A stretch of 64,000 nt of DNA, taken from the NCBI GenBank assembly GCA_003194525.1, contig NBIV01000167.1:62001-126000 (forward strand). The letters run 5' to 3'. Position 1 is the stretch's first letter. Each line of letters begins with the position of its first letter. This DNA comes from Gracilariopsis chorda (Eukaryota; Rhodophyta; Florideophyceae; Gracilariales; Gracilariaceae). Positions 21,850 to 32,959 of the stretch are shown piece after piece. Position numbers and translations under genes: made by a program. The notes beneath the pieces are model-generated. The model was not told the DNA's origin, searched no databases, and was given only the letters and a program-made list of their open reading frames with translations.

Positions 21850-22293
21850 GGGGAAGGAGCCCCCTCTGACCTTTTTCTGTCCGCCGCTGATCCTAGCCCC
21901 ATCGTCGATCCGGGCTGCCCGAGAAGTGTAGGTGGCCTTTCCTTCATTGCCCACCTCTGCACGTCACTTGGAATCGAACTCACCCTCGAAGAACTCGACT
22001 CTGAACCATTTCTGCATGGCTTTGGTGAAGAATGCCTAGATGCAAAAGCCACATTTGCTATGTGGCGCTTCAACGGGCAGGACGAGCATTGCGTAGATTT
22101 TTCCATTCCTTTCTATGTTGTGGATGGACCTGGACCTACTCTTCTCGGTAATGATGTACACTCTCGATCGAGCCTCCTTGGTGCATCAAATGAAATTCGA
22201 TTCCCGGAAGGAGTAATCCAAAACCCGTCCAATATGGTTCTGCTTCGCACCTACCAGACTGGTTCGAACCTCAGCAACGCACTCATCTTCTAA
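21850..22293 (+). pseudogene. CopA protease
   Basis: Frame -1 relative to Gag. Active-site region PIVDPGCPRSVGG (Asp-Pro-Gly in place of Asp-Ser/Thr-Gly), followed by FYVVDGPGPTLLGNDV, the second conserved strand of retropepsins. It cleaves the Gag-Pol precursor. No start codon of its own. It abuts the integrase frame. Confidence 0.6.
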
Positions 22294-22295
22294 TC

Positions 22296-23421
22296 GTGCC
22301 ATCACCTAGTGCAGCCATGAAATCCTTTCTCGCCAATCTTCGGAGGAGAAACACAAACAAGACGCCCATCGAAAGCGAAGAGCGTTTTGCAAAAAGGTTT
22401 CATCTATACACTCATCTGCGTCCGAAGGATATGAAAAGGATCTTTCAACGTGCTGGTGTTCTAACGAAGACGCTTGAAGTCCTTCTCCAAAATGCCTTCG
22501 AGTCCTGCACCGCATGTTCCAGCACAGGTCGACCCCTTGCTTCTCGAAAAGTTTTCTTCGCCCGTCTTCGTAAGGAGTTCAATGAACACGTTCAAGTGAA
22601 CTTCATGTTCATCGCCGAACTAGGAAACCTCCCGATCCTCCATATTAAAGATACGGCCACTGGTTTCTCTATGGGATGGCTCTCGTTTTCAAGGAACATG
22701 AAAGAAGCAGCTCAAAACTTCTTAGTCCATTTGATAACCATCCATGGACCCCCCCTGCGAACGTTCTTGTGATCCCGAGTTTGACTGTGAAGAGTTTCGA
22801 ACGCTTTGTGCTTCTCAAAGCATTTCCTTCGCCCCAAAACCAGCGCAGCGGCATAAAAAACTTGACTTCGTCGAGTCCTCACACGAAGCAATAAGATATC
22901 TTGTCCAACGCCTGGTCAAGGACAGGCAGTACACCGCATCTAACTGGCAGCAAGCTCCGCTCGACCAAGAGTTGTTGGCTGAAGCAGTGTTTCTCAAGAA
23001 CATCTTACTAGGTTCAAAGTTCCTTTCTAGCTTTGAACTCGCTCGTGGCTACAGACCTTCTCTCTCTGGACTCCCGAGGACAACCATCAGCAGATAGCTC
23101 ATTGCAGCATATCATGAACAAGCCGCCCGTCACGCCTTGCAAATCTTCGTGAGAACAAAGGACTTGAAGTATCTCGACCTTACTCTACTCAAACCTCAGA
23201 CTCCTGTCTACTATTTCAAGAAGAGAGTTAAGAGAGGAAAATGGTACCCTAGCTTCGTCAAGGAGGTATTCAAACACCATGTAATAGTGTCCAGCACTGA
23301 AGACCTTCAAGGTTATTCGTACACCATCGCATACGAAGATCCTCGACTCCGACCCCGCAACAAGTTGCTATTGGACGTTGAGGAAGTGGAAGGCGGTTGG
23401 ACTAATGTTACCGACAAGTAA
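22296..23421 (+). pseudogene. CopA integrase
   Basis: Broken over at least three frames. First part: zinc-site-like Cys pair (ESCTACSS) and the core strand with the first Asp (LPILHIKDTATGFS). Second part (frame change near 22,750): CDPEFDCEEF with the second Asp, and DFVESSHEAIR with the catalytic Glu. A third part, 23,137-23,421, is the C-terminal domain (DLTLLKPQTPVYYFKK). Integrase before RT defines the copia order. Confidence 0.7.
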
Positions 23422-23639
23422 CCGCCACCGATTGGTGACTCCCTCGAGGAACTTAGCCTACACTTGAACGAGAACCAACAAGAAAACCCTCTCGTCAGCA
23501 TATCCGAAGAACCTACAGCCTTAGGAGACGAGACGAATTCGATCCAGACTATGCCTTCTATGAGTGGGATCGCCACACTTCAAGGTCTGCATAACTTTCA
23601 AAGAACAAGGTAATCCGTCCACTTGACATTCTGGCGAAA

Positions 23640-25360
23640 GACATAGGAGAGTTCACATTGACTTTCCGCAAGGTTCCCCCGCATACGTCGCTCACGTCCA
23701 CCAAGCACGCAATTCTGAAGGACCTCTACAACCGTTTTGGGAATGAATCAATCTCCGAGCATAAGCTTCAATGCGCCCCAAGGTGGCTATTGGACGAAGC
23801 AATTGAAAAGGAGAAGCTCGGCTACCTTGAACGAAAGGCGTATGAACCCTTCTAGATCAGTATTTTGCCGATGGATGCAAACCTGATATCGTCCCACCAT
23901 TTCGTTGTGATCAAAAACGATGGAGAGAGTAAAACTTTTAAGCTCAAGTGCCGCCTCGTTCTGCACGGAAACAAAGACCGCGACAAAAATGAACTCCGAT
24001 CAGATTCTTCGACAGCACAGTTTCCTACAATTCGATTGCTGCTTTCCATCGCATCACTCTTCCATCTTTCGCTCGCCTCCCTCTTCCATGTTTCGCTTGC
24101 CTCCCTCGGCGTTAAATCTGCGTATCTACAAGCAGGTCAGCTTAAACGTGAGATATACATGCGCCCGCCTTGAGGATGGTCAACTTATGTAGATGAGGTA
24201 TGGAAGCTCTTGGCACCAGCCTATGGCCTTGTCGACTACAGGAGACTATGGCAGCTCTGCGTGGAATAATGGCTTCTAGACTATCGGTTCACATGCGTCC
24301 CTGGTGTACCGCAGCTATTCGTACTCTGGAAATCGGAAGAGTTGGTTCTCACACTAGCGAAGGTCGTTGACGATATGATATTAGCGGGAGCCTCGCCAAA
24401 GCTCCACCAGTTCGAGCGAGATCTATCTGCAAAATTCGACTTCGGAAGGTTTAACAACAGCACGGATATAGTTTTCAATCGCCTGTTCATCAAACAGCTC
24501 CCCAACTTCGATATACACCTTAGTATGGAAATGTTCATGTCCTCCATCAAGCCATTCGATGTTGCGCAAGCCCGAAAGAAACAGAACGAAGAAGACACTA
24601 CCGTTGCCGTACTACGTCAATTCCAGAGCGTAACGGGAAAGCTGAACGTCCTAGGCCACGTTATTCTTCCCCAAGCATCGCTCGTCACAAGCAAACTTCA
24701 GCAGAACGTATAAAGCCTCAATTTGGCGCACATTCGCCAACTCAATCAGGCATTGGTCCATATCCGTTCACTCTTCCCGCGACTACTATTCAAGTCCCTG
24801 ATCCATCCAATGTCACCCTCATCCTTCCCGATACAAGTACTGGCTTTTAGCGATGCCGCCTCGGGAACCACTTCGTATTGGAAAGCTAGATTTCTGTGTG
24901 GCATATCCTTTAAGGAAGATATTGATATTTTCCGCCACTTCATCGATTGACACAGCTCAAAGCAGAGCAGAGTTTCGTTCTCATCAGCAGGAGCTGAAAT
25001 TCTCGCTGCGGCACATACCGCTGATCGATCTATACACCTCGCAGACACATTGCTCTCCTTCACCACCAGCTCCACCCATACCGGCAGGGCACGATTGCAA
25101 CTTCTTGTCGAATCGTATGGACTCTATACACCATCTCTACGTTGCACGACCAGAAAGACTTTCGTTTACGCCCCGCCGTCGCGCGATTACGGGACTCCTT
25201 TGAATCCAACTAGATAAATCATCTCGAATGGATACCAGGCCTCTAAACTCCCGCTGACGCATTGACAAAGATCAAACCTCACGGATTTAAAAGGCTCAAA
25301 GACATTATGTTGAAATACACTATTCCAGACGATATCTTGCTTTCTATTCGCTCGCGTTAG
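23640..25360 (+). pseudogene. CopA reverse transcriptase and RNase H
   Basis: RT motifs: FKLKCRLVLHGNKDRD, LGVKSAYLQAGQLKREIYM and the catalytic VVDDMILAG. RNase H: LAFSDAASG, AGAEILAAAHTADRS, and the terminal ADALTK motif of copia. Many frame changes and stops. Within RT a 24-bp tandem duplication (near 24,054-24,102) repeats the residues LFHLSLAS. The last frame ends at TAG 25,358-25,360. Confidence 0.75.
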
Positions 25361-25385
25361 CAGCATGTCATGTTCTAAGCTTTCT

Positions 25386-26600
25386 TTATTTCTCGCGTGC
25401 ACTTCTTTGAGCTCTTCTAGTACTCGAACTTTTCTGAGTTATATGAGAGAACTTGACTTCATTCACCTGCCTCACCTCAAGAATTCGTTCGAATTGACCT
25501 TCTGTACTGACGCACAACTTCAGAGAAACATCGCCCAATTGTATTGGATACTGCTGAAAGGCGTCGAACACTTGTCGTCTTTTTGCGTCGACACAAACAA
25601 CGTGGTGGACATTTTTTCCTCTGAGCCGAACAGGGAACACCCCCGAATGCTGCGCTAAAATCCACTTCACTTTCGTTTCCCACTTCGATACATCAATCTT
25701 CACACGATGTAACACAACCCATTTCGCTTCAAGGTTGGCCCATTTTGCTGCGTCGCTAAAAGACAACATGACAGGAAGATCGTGTTTGATAACAGTCTCT
25801 TCGGCCTATTTTTCGTCAATGACAAGTGCAATTCCATTCGCTAATGAAGCTTGTAGACAAGCATCGATCGATTTGCAAACGAACATCCTTTCCTCTTCCA
25901 ATTCATATCTTTTCGTGCCCTCGTGGATTGTTCGGGCACCTGGACTGGAAACACGGACTGGTACGAGTGGATGCCGGACACAATACCTATCCAACGCATC
26001 CAGTACACTTGGGTCGTCACGTGGCCTGATAAAGCACCAATCTGTAAGCGCATTATAATCGTAGTCACATCGCAGGCTTTTCAGATACACGCCTTGAGAT
26101 AGAAGGGCATTCATCAAACCCGGACCTCCCAAAGTGTGCAGTTGGATGTCGTGCCATGTCCATTCTGGCTCATCATGATTGAGTGCATAATACTGGTTGC
26201 CACTTATGTGGCAGACGCCATTTACCCCTCGCAATACAGTGTCATGAGCGACGAACATGACGGCGTCGATAGCCCACTCTTCACCAGCGTCATGGCTATA
26301 ATACAGCCCTAAGCGCATAGCACACTCATGCTGAAGACGCCTTCCGGTGCGCGCACTGCACCACTTTGTAATGCGCACACCAGCGAAAATCATCATCTCG
26401 TCGCGACGCAAAAATTTGTAATCTCCATCAATGTGTTCTAACGCATAAAGTTCTCGCCCGTTTACATCAGGTCGGTATATACTAACAACTGCGCCTAGTG
26501 TCCACTTATCCTCTTCAAGTTTCTCACAACTGACCTTGTACCAGCGCTGTTGTTCGTTTTCCTTTGCGAACTTTCGAAGCCTGTGGTAAACGATAGAAAT
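25386..26600 (-). pseudogene. Antisense reading frame near the 3' end of CopA
   Basis: Unrecognised. About 400 codons in one frame on the minus strand, with a single in-frame TAG at 25,806-25,808. It ends 26 bp from the end of pol, tail to tail. Composition looks like a real soluble protein, with many Trp, Tyr and His (WYKVSCEKLEEDKW, SIYRPDVNGRELYALEHIDG, GEEWAIDAVMFVAHDT, WTWHDIQLHTLGGPG). No Met at the start. Upstream, another frame (RDWCELDFYRLPQASK) overlaps at about 26,560-26,640, and a charged frame lies at 26,702-26,986, so a frameshift or an intron may separate a 5' part. It could be an element-encoded antisense gene or a captured host gene. Function unknown. Confidence 0.5.
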
Positions 26601-26701
26601 CTAGCTCGCACCAGTCGCGGTATTGACGCTTGTATCAACTCGTTGCCTTATTATCCTCTTGCGTTTGCGGTTTTAAAACCGGCAGCCGCCCAGAACACGA
26701 C

Positions 26702-26986
26702 TCACTCAAGCATCATCCCACCTCCTTCTTCCTTCGGTCTTTCCTCGGCTTTGTCGTTCCTGTTCTTCTCGGATTTTTCAACTTCAGATTCCAATATTTG
26801 TACCGCTCGTCTCACTCGTGGTCGCATGCACTGCATGGCTTTGGCTTCGGAAACCCCCCAAGTCAAAAGACTGGTGGCCTCTTCATCAGCCAGCAACACC
26901 GTGCAGCCGAACACACAACGTCTCCGTCGAACCGTCGTCGCACTTTCATAACACCGCCGGCGCCGCTGCACTGTCGCCCCAGACAT
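26702..26986 (-). CDS. Possible 5' part of the CopA antisense gene
   Basis: ATG at 26,986 and 94 codons on the minus strand. Arg-rich start, then a charged helix (LESEVEKSEKNRNDKAEERP). It is in a different frame from 25,386-26,600. It could be a first exon or a frame-shifted N-terminus of that protein, or chance in GC-rich sequence. There is no independent support. Confidence 0.25.
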   Translation of the reverse strand: MSGATVQRRRRCYESATTVRRRRCVFGCTVLLADEEATSLLTWGVSEAKAMQCMRPRVRRAVQILESEVEKSEKNRNDKAEERPKEEGGGMMLE

Positions 26987-27106
26987 CCACCCGTTACAGC
27001 GCTGCTCTCTTCTGCACTGACTCCCACAACTTGACGTTCACAGCGCGCGTCCAACGCTACCAACTTTTCGTCTTCTCAGCTCACGTCCGACGAAAGGGGG
27101 GGGGGA

Positions 27107-27341
27107 TGTGGCCAATCCTAGGCCGTCGAGGCCGCGCCTAATCAATTTGGTCCACCTCGCGTGCTGCCCACGCCGACCCCAGCGCCAGCAGCGCACCCCA
27201 ATACAAATAAACGAGGGCCGATTCCAGCCCGCCGGCCTGGGGGGACGGATACGCAGGAGAGACTGCGCTTTTCCGTTCTCGCTCCCGATCTGTTCCTTCA
27301 TCTCGTTTCCAAGCGCTGCGCGTATGTCGAATCCTGCCACA
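27107..27341 (+). repeat. CopA 3' LTR
   Basis: TGTGGCC...GCCACA, 235 bp, preceded by the G-run polypurine tract and followed by GTAAC. Confidence 0.9.
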
Positions 27342-27346
27342 GTAAC

Positions 27347-27613
27347 ACTACGCTAGCAGGATCTCACGCTGTGTTACCGCGACAGTCCTAGTTAGACGTA
27401 GTCAGTAACGTTGAGACGTGTTACAGTTACTTCAAGCCCTTAGCGATACTCTAGCGATATACTTCTCTTTGCTATAAAACGAGTGAGCTCGGACGATTCT
27501 GAGAGATTCAGGAGGACCCAGACGAGCTCGATCCATCTTCTATCCATCGCATTACAAGGCGGTGTCTAAACAAGCGTAACGTGCACGCTCAAAAAGCGTG
27601 AAAAATAATATAC
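27347..27613. other. Intergenic, no gene recognised
   Basis: Contains gctataaaacgag near 27,470, a TATA-like site, but no transcript start can be assigned. Confidence 0.4.
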
Positions 27614-28259
27614 ATTAAACTTGGCCGCAAATCGACAAAGTGATTCTCGCGAAAACCTCGTCTCCTTTCTGGCCGCAAATAAAAACTCGCTTTCGTCATT
27701 TTTGCCGTCGCCTTTTCATGTTAGAATCCACCTAACCCTCTCCGCCAACACACTCCACTCAATCCACTCCGTCCACGAGCACGCCAACTTCAACGTCCCG
27801 CCCGACCACCCTGGCCGTTTCTACCTATTTCTTGACAGCATTCAATTCGCAACCTCAGTCTCTCTTAACGCGTACCCGCCCCCAACCACATACAGTCATT
27901 TACTTCGTTTCCGTTCGCACGGCCCTCGAGTCTCCCGCTGCCTCCCACACTTACGCAAAAAGGAAAGACTTTGTCGGCTTTGTCTTCGTTCTCGGCCTGC
28001 CGCACCACAGCTGCATGTCGAGCCAGTTCTCCTGCGACATCGTCCACGTCGTCTCTCTTGTCCACCTTCCAGTCACCACCCTGTGCAACCTCGCCTTCAA
28101 GCAGTTTCCCCTGCAACTGCCCGTTCGCGTTTTTCTCCGCCTCCCCACGACCAACGAGACAGGCCACACAACCGTAACAGTCCTGCTGCTGTCTGCAGGG
28201 CTTGCCACTACTTTGCGTGTGTGGAGGGCGCGCGTGCGACGACATTGATCGCTTTCGGC

Positions 28260-29243
28260 ATGCTTTTGAGGCCACACTCAAAATTTCAAGTCCACGAACC
28301 GGAAGTGACAACAATGTGCTATTCCCCACTGTGGAATGGCGTGAGACGCTATAGTTTGATGTTGCAAGGCAAAAATGGTACAGTCTGTCTTGATGACGAC
28401 GAAGTCGTTGGAAGGTCCATGAACTGCAATACGAGCGTTGTTTTGGAGGAAGGGGAGCAAGGATCTCAGAGTGTCGCCGTGATTGGTGCCCCGTTACTGG
28501 CGGAGAAAGATCAAAAAGTCTCTGAGACTGCTGGCTCTGGTAAACATTTTGCTGCGTACTGCAAGGGGAGAAAGCGTGCTGTTCAACAAAAGATACCGGT
28601 TGCTGTGTGGAAAGCAATGTACAAGGACTTTGTGGAGTCTACAAAAGCCCAATGCGCGGCTACGGGTGTGGTGTTTAATGAGAAGGATCTCCCACAGGAA
28701 AGGAACTTGCAGCATGCATTACCATCTGCCCTAGGAGACGTTTCTACCGGCACAGCTGACCCAGAAGCCTGTCAAAAGTTCGTCCCGCAAGATAATGATC
28801 TGATGCGACGTCTCAAAAAGACTAAAAATTTTAACAAGAAGAAGATGTCGAACTTTAGGGAACATCTCGCAAACGGCTTTTTAGTCTTCGATGTCGGCAC
28901 AGATGCCGAGAAAAGCGCAAGCAACAGCCGTTCCGGTAGCATAGAAACTAAGCAGCAACGCCAAAGTAAACGGGAATTGATGGAGAATGCTGTCGATGAC
29001 GTTTCAAGTATGGTTGAGGTGATTGAGACGAAATCTTCTGACTTTACACGTGCTGTACAGGAGCAGACTAAGCTGCAATCCGAAGACGTCAAAAACCGTC
29101 AGGACCTTCGTGAACTTCAGATCAAGACGCTTCAGAGTGAGGAAGTGGATACAAAGATGAAGCGTCTGATAATAATGCGCGACCAACAAGTCATAACAGA
29201 GGAAGAATTTAAGGAAAAGATAAAAGCGTTCGTACACCTCTAG
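28260..29243 (+). CDS. Accessory protein of the Harbinger-type element
   Basis: ATG at 28,260, 327 residues, uninterrupted. Middle region VAVWKAMYKDFVESTKAQC could be part of a DNA-binding helix bundle; the C-terminal third (VEVIETKSSDFTRAVQEQ, LRELQIKTLQSEEV, ITEEEFKEKIKAF) is a predicted coiled coil. PIF/Harbinger elements normally encode a Myb/SANT-like partner that brings the transposase to the nucleus and to the ends. Position fits, but I cannot see clear Myb tryptophans, so the identity is inferred from context. The stop overlaps the end of the convergent transposase by 4 nt. The frame also extends upstream to 27,621, but that part looks non-coding. Confidence 0.55.
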   Translation: MLLRPHSKFQVHEPEVTTMCYSPLWNGVRRYSLMLQGKNGTVCLDDDEVVGRSMNCNTSVVLEEGEQGSQSVAVIGAPLLAEKDQKVSETAGSGKHFAAYCKGRKRAVQQKIPVAVWKAMYKDFVESTKAQCAATGVVFNEKDLPQERNLQHALPSALGDVSTGTADPEACQKFVPQDNDLMRRLKKTKNFNKKKMSNFREHLANGFLVFDVGTDAEKSASNSRSGSIETKQQRQSKRELMENAVDDVSSMVEVIETKSSDFTRAVQEQTKLQSEDVKNRQDLRELQIKTLQSEEVDTKMKRLIIMRDQQVITEEEFKEKIKAFVHL

Positions 29244-30390
29244 CCCTGCCACTCATTCTCACTCGATTCGAGCTGTTGCAGACTTATACTGAAATCTTGG
29301 CGCCTTCGACGCAAAACTTTTGTCATGATGGCTGCACTTTCGAATATAAGAGCAAATGAAGTCCGCTGGTTAGGGCACATGTCTAGAAACCACTTAAAGA
29401 GCATTTTAATTCCACCAATTCCCCACTCTACCTTCACCTGGTGTCCAGAATGCAGTTTGTTGAATGTCCGCATGACCGGGTCTGAATCCACGCCTGCTAC
29501 ATCACGTGCGTCAATTCGTCGCAAAACAAAGTGGTCTAGCCCCAAATATCCTGGATCGCCAAGCAGATGCTCTACCGGATAAGGCGAATTGTTATCTACA
29601 ACAATGTATTGATGCAAGTTGCGTGCTAAATCTGTATCATGTAACACGGAGATATCATGAAAAGAACCCGCGTAGCCAGCAGAAACAAACCAAAACGACC
29701 GTTGTGATCAATTACGACAGCATTGTTAAAACCGTACAGCTTCCTTCGGCCGTTAAAATATGCTCGATGATGAGTGCTCCACGGTCGCCGTATTTTGCAG
29801 AGCGTACCGTCGACATATCCAAAGCACCCCGAAAAGAAGGGATTAATGTTGCGCATCACTGCCCTTTGCTCTGACGTAGGCCATGCAATCTGTGCCGCCA
29901 TGAACTCGTTCATAATGCTGCAGGTGAATATGCAGTCGTCTTGAAGAGACGTTCTGCTGTGGTTCCAGCAGGCCGCCTCGGCGTGAATACTGTTGCAACC
30001 ACGAAGGTAAAGTATGCTCGCTAAAACTCTCTCGCCAGGAGAGAGATTTCATTTTCTTCCAGCAGAGCTAGCACGCACCTCATGGGTGTGGCGGCTGCGC
30101 AAAGCAATTACGGGGCATATAACTTGACATAAGTCCTCCAATTCTCGAGGAAAGAATCCTCTATTGACCTTGATGAGCGATACGTGTCCGTTGATAAGAT
30201 TGTCTGCGCGGCTGATTTTTGGGATCAACGGGTTTATGGAGTGGTCGCCATTGCACTCTTCCTGCAGATCGTTTATCAGGAGCAGAAATAGTTGCATAAC
30301 TGAACTCCATGCCGCAAAGAGAGTCATGGCGTGTGTAATAATTGGTATCGATGTTGTTGTGGTATGCGGCAAGTCATGGTCGCTATCCAT
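29240..30390 (-). pseudogene. PIF/Harbinger transposase (DDE_Tnp_4 type)
   Basis: ATG at 30,390 (MDSDHDLPHT). After an in-frame TGA (30,049-30,051) the same frame continues with LSPGERVLASILYLRG and the catalytic core: Asp in GYVDGTLCKIRRP, the HRAYFNGRRKLYGFNNAVV block, then a 1-nt shift near 29,690, after which AGSFHDISVL gives the second Asp. The last block has GDPGYLGLDHF and KVEWGIGGIKMLFKWF with the catalytic Glu. All three acidic residues are retained; only the TGA and the 1-nt shift disable it. Function in an intact element: cutting and joining transposon ends. Confidence 0.85.
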
Positions 30391-30834
30391 ACTGAAGTTG
30401 CAGGCTGGCAGAGAGAGCGGGGGGGAGGGTGAAAATTGGAGGGCTGCGCGACGATTGGGACGGAAGAGTAGCGGACGAGTGGCGGAGGTCATCGGACGGC
30501 GGCGCCGGGATTGCGGCAGAGTAGTGAAGGAGGTGAGGCAGGAGCGAGACGAGGTTGGGCGCGGTGGGAGGTTGGCACAGAGCGGAAAGAGCGGAGGGTG
30601 GGAGGTCGATCAGGTGGGACGGAATGGCCGGGAGGCGCGTGATGTGCCGGTTTGAGGTAGCCATTAGCGTCCAGCTGAAGCTCTGGTGCCAGAGCTCACC
30701 AGAAAACTCGCAAGACCTCCAGTTTGGAGATGTTTGCGAGTTTGTCCAAACTGGCGATGTAGAAAAATTGATTGATGAAAACTGGCAGTATCAATATTAG
30801 TTGCCAAATTTTTGTATTTGCGGCCGGGTCTATT

Positions 30835-31354
30835 TATAAAGAAAAGTCGCGGTAAATTGAAGTCAATAGTAAGACTGATGTAACTCAAGGTCCACTATGC
30901 GGTCCAGCCCTTGGTATCGGATTGTGCAGCAGGGTTTGAATTTAACAACTGTCGACGGCGACATATTCGTCGACGTATCTCAACACCAATATGGTGAGAT
31001 CATCAACATCTCTACCAGAGGTGTGAAAAGCTTGCTATCGTTCTCGAGCACTGGCAACCGCAACAGCGTTGCTTTCTGCGTACCTCCCATCCTTATTTCA
31101 AGCATTCTCAATAGCAATATTCGCAGAACCACAATAAATGTGGCATATTCACGCATTGCAAAGATGATTTTGCACAAGAGGTCTTCAAAAAGTCATACAG
31201 TGCGCGCAACTCCTTTAAGCACACGCACCCAACTGACAAAAAAAGTGTTCTGCGTCTGCAAGCATGACACAAATGATGTTTGCTCACACAGAACAAGGTT
31301 GTCAAGCATAACCTATAGAACCGTTTGCACCAGTTCCGTATCATTCCGACCACA
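30835..31354. other. No gene recognised
   Basis: Between the Harbinger and Tc1 elements. A plus-strand frame from about 30,897 has no family features and I do not accept it. Confidence 0.5.
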
Positions 31355-32607
31355 GGTGCAAATAATGCCACGAAACATCTTTAGGCACACGAAACAGTAT
31401 ATGACACACATAATAAAACCCTAAGTCTTTATTCGTTCAGTACTTTGTAGCACTGCCACGTTTGTCCATCACAGCCAAGAGACGTTTGGGAATAGATCGA
31501 AAGAGCTTTTGCATGTAATGTGCCGTTAAACTGCGCCAAACGGTGACAATGGACTCCTTCAAATCCTCAACATTGTCAAACTGCTTTCCGTTGGCATACA
31601 CCTTTCTAGCCATTAGTCCCCAAACGTTTTCTATAATATTTAAGTCCGGAGACTTAGCCGGCCATGGTAGAGTACGAACGTGGTGTCCATGTAGCCAGTT
31701 CCTTGTATAATTAGAGCGATGAATTGAAGCGTTATCCTGTTGGAAGATCCAGGTTGACATTGGTCCAAAAAGTTCTGCAGTCCACGGTAGTAAACCAAGC
31801 TCCAAAGTCTCAAAATACTTCTTAGAGTCCTGAGTGCCAGTCAAAAACATCAACTCACTCACCCCGTAGAAAGAAATAGCTCCCCAGACCATGACCGAAT
31901 TACCTCCTCCGACACGGGAGGACAAGCGTCTCGGTTCCGTCCTTAAATCATGCCAATAATATGACAATCCATCAGGGCCATCTAAGTTGAACTTCTTCTC
32001 ATCTGAGAAAACAACTTTGTTCCAAAAATATTCTCCCTTCGATATATTGCGCCGGGCTTATTGAATACGTGCAACTTTATGACCTTCGGTCATGTTTGGG
32101 CCTTGTTTCATCTTAGAATATTTCAGATTCTCATCTTCTCTGAGTAGCTGCTGTACGCGGCGCACGGATATCTGCAGATTAAGTTCCTTTTTGAGGTCAG
32201 AAGCACTGGCATTACCTTTTCGCGCCTCGCGTAGAAGAGCACGATGTTGCTGCGGAGAGATTTTTCGGAGTTATTTCGCAATAAGAGGGGGTTTATGTCG
32301 GCTTTTGGAACTGAGAAAGCTGCGTACAGCTCTTACGGAGCGCTGGACATGATCTGCTATCTGTCGGAGAGACATTCCTTCATGGCGGAGTGCAGATATT
32401 TGCCCTTTTTCGTATTGGGCCAAATACTTACCTCTTGCCATTTTTGGAGCTACGAAGGACATAGGAGTGAAGGAGAATACTGGCAGTAACAGGTACTAAG
32501 GATTATGAGGCAATAGATTTGAATTCTGAGGAAGGGTCGCCTTTTTCATGACATGTGTCATATACTATTTCGCGTGTTTAAAGGAATTTCATGACATGTT
32601 TTATTGA
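31355..32607 (-). mobile_element. Tc1/mariner element
   Basis: About 1.25 kb, the usual size. Ends carry imperfect inverted repeats of about 50 bp: the core cgaaacagtatatgacac on the left (31,390-31,408) faces gtgtcatatactatttcg on the right (32,555-32,572). Exact ends and the TA duplication were not settled. It holds one transposase on the minus strand. Confidence 0.75.
31437..32462 (-). pseudogene. Tc1-like DD34E transposase
   Basis: N-terminal paired-type helix-turn-helix (YEKGQISALRHEGMSLRQIA, then DHVQRSVRAVRSFL). A frameshift near 32,270 is followed by a second helix-turn-helix (ISVRRVQQLLRED). Catalytic core: [13 protein letters not shown] (Asp), [23 protein letters not shown] (Asp) and [12 protein letters not shown] (Glu), with 34 residues between the last two, the Tc1 hallmark. 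One in-frame TAA (RIQ stop ARRN) near 32,058. Catalytic residues intact, so the gene died by stop and frameshift. Confidence 0.9.
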
Positions 32608-32768
32608 TATCATAACCCTAGATGGTTTCTATGGGGAGAAGTGACTACAACTGTTGTTAGTAGGCTAATGTTCAACGTGCAAGCACAGCTTTGTGCTGCT
32701 GCTGCATGCTCAATTTGACAATAGAGGCTTGTTGCATGGTGTGCCTAAAGCAGTTGCGCGCACTGTAC

Positions 32769-32959
32769 GTAGCACCATCTGAGACCCGTCCGAATGTTAC
32801 TTTTGAGTCAGCAAATTCAGATCTAAAGGAAACTTCTTTCCGGCGTATCTACCGCGTTAGCGGAAAGTCGTTTCGAAATTTTGTTCACCTATTTACACCT
32901 CTTATCTCAAAAAGCGAAGAAATGGGAGGCAGATAAGGACGTCCAGCGCTCTCGATGGT
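32769..32959 (+). pseudogene. Possible Harbinger transposase N-terminal fragment
   Basis: A short plus-strand frame includes SFRRIYRVSGKSFRNFVHLF and TPLISKSEE, which resembles the N-terminal region of Harbinger-type transposases. It breaks at a TAA near 32,934, and the sequence is then cut by the GypC LTR at 32,960. No continuation was found on the far side of GypC. Confidence 0.35.

Larger units (their letters stand above)
20319..27346 (+). mobile_element. CopA, complete decayed Ty1/copia element
   Basis: Element 20,324-27,341 with TSD GTAAC (20,319-20,323 and 27,342-27,346). LTRs are 237 and 235 bp, diverged at roughly one site in seven, so it is an old insertion. The primer site gttatgtgcccag directly follows the 5' LTR. 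The polypurine tract (run of ten G) is at 27,096-27,105. Integrase precedes RT, the Ty1/copia order. Pol ends at 25,360. The 1.75 kb between pol and the 3' LTR holds an antisense reading frame, unusual for copia. Confidence 0.9.
27614..30834. mobile_element. PIF/Harbinger-type DNA transposon
   Basis: Proposed ends 27,617 (AAACTTGGCCGCAAAT) and 30,831 (AGACCCGGCCGCAAAT read inward): 16-bp imperfect inverted repeats with 13 matches. They are flanked by ATT on both sides (27,614-27,616 and 30,832-30,834), a 3-bp target duplication of the Harbinger length. Length 3215 bp. It holds two convergent genes, the standard Harbinger content: transposase on minus (29,240-30,390) and an accessory protein on plus (28,260-29,243). 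The TSD ATT is not the usual TWA, so the ends need confirmation. Confidence 0.65.

Noticed and set aside
27621..28259. N-terminal extension of the Harbinger accessory ORF
   Set aside because: Arg/Pro/His-rich composition with no Met until 28,260 in a plausible place; looks like open GC-rich non-coding sequence.
30897..31424. 175-codon plus frame between Harbinger and Tc1
   Set aside because: No recognisable domain, overlaps the Tc1 inverted repeat.
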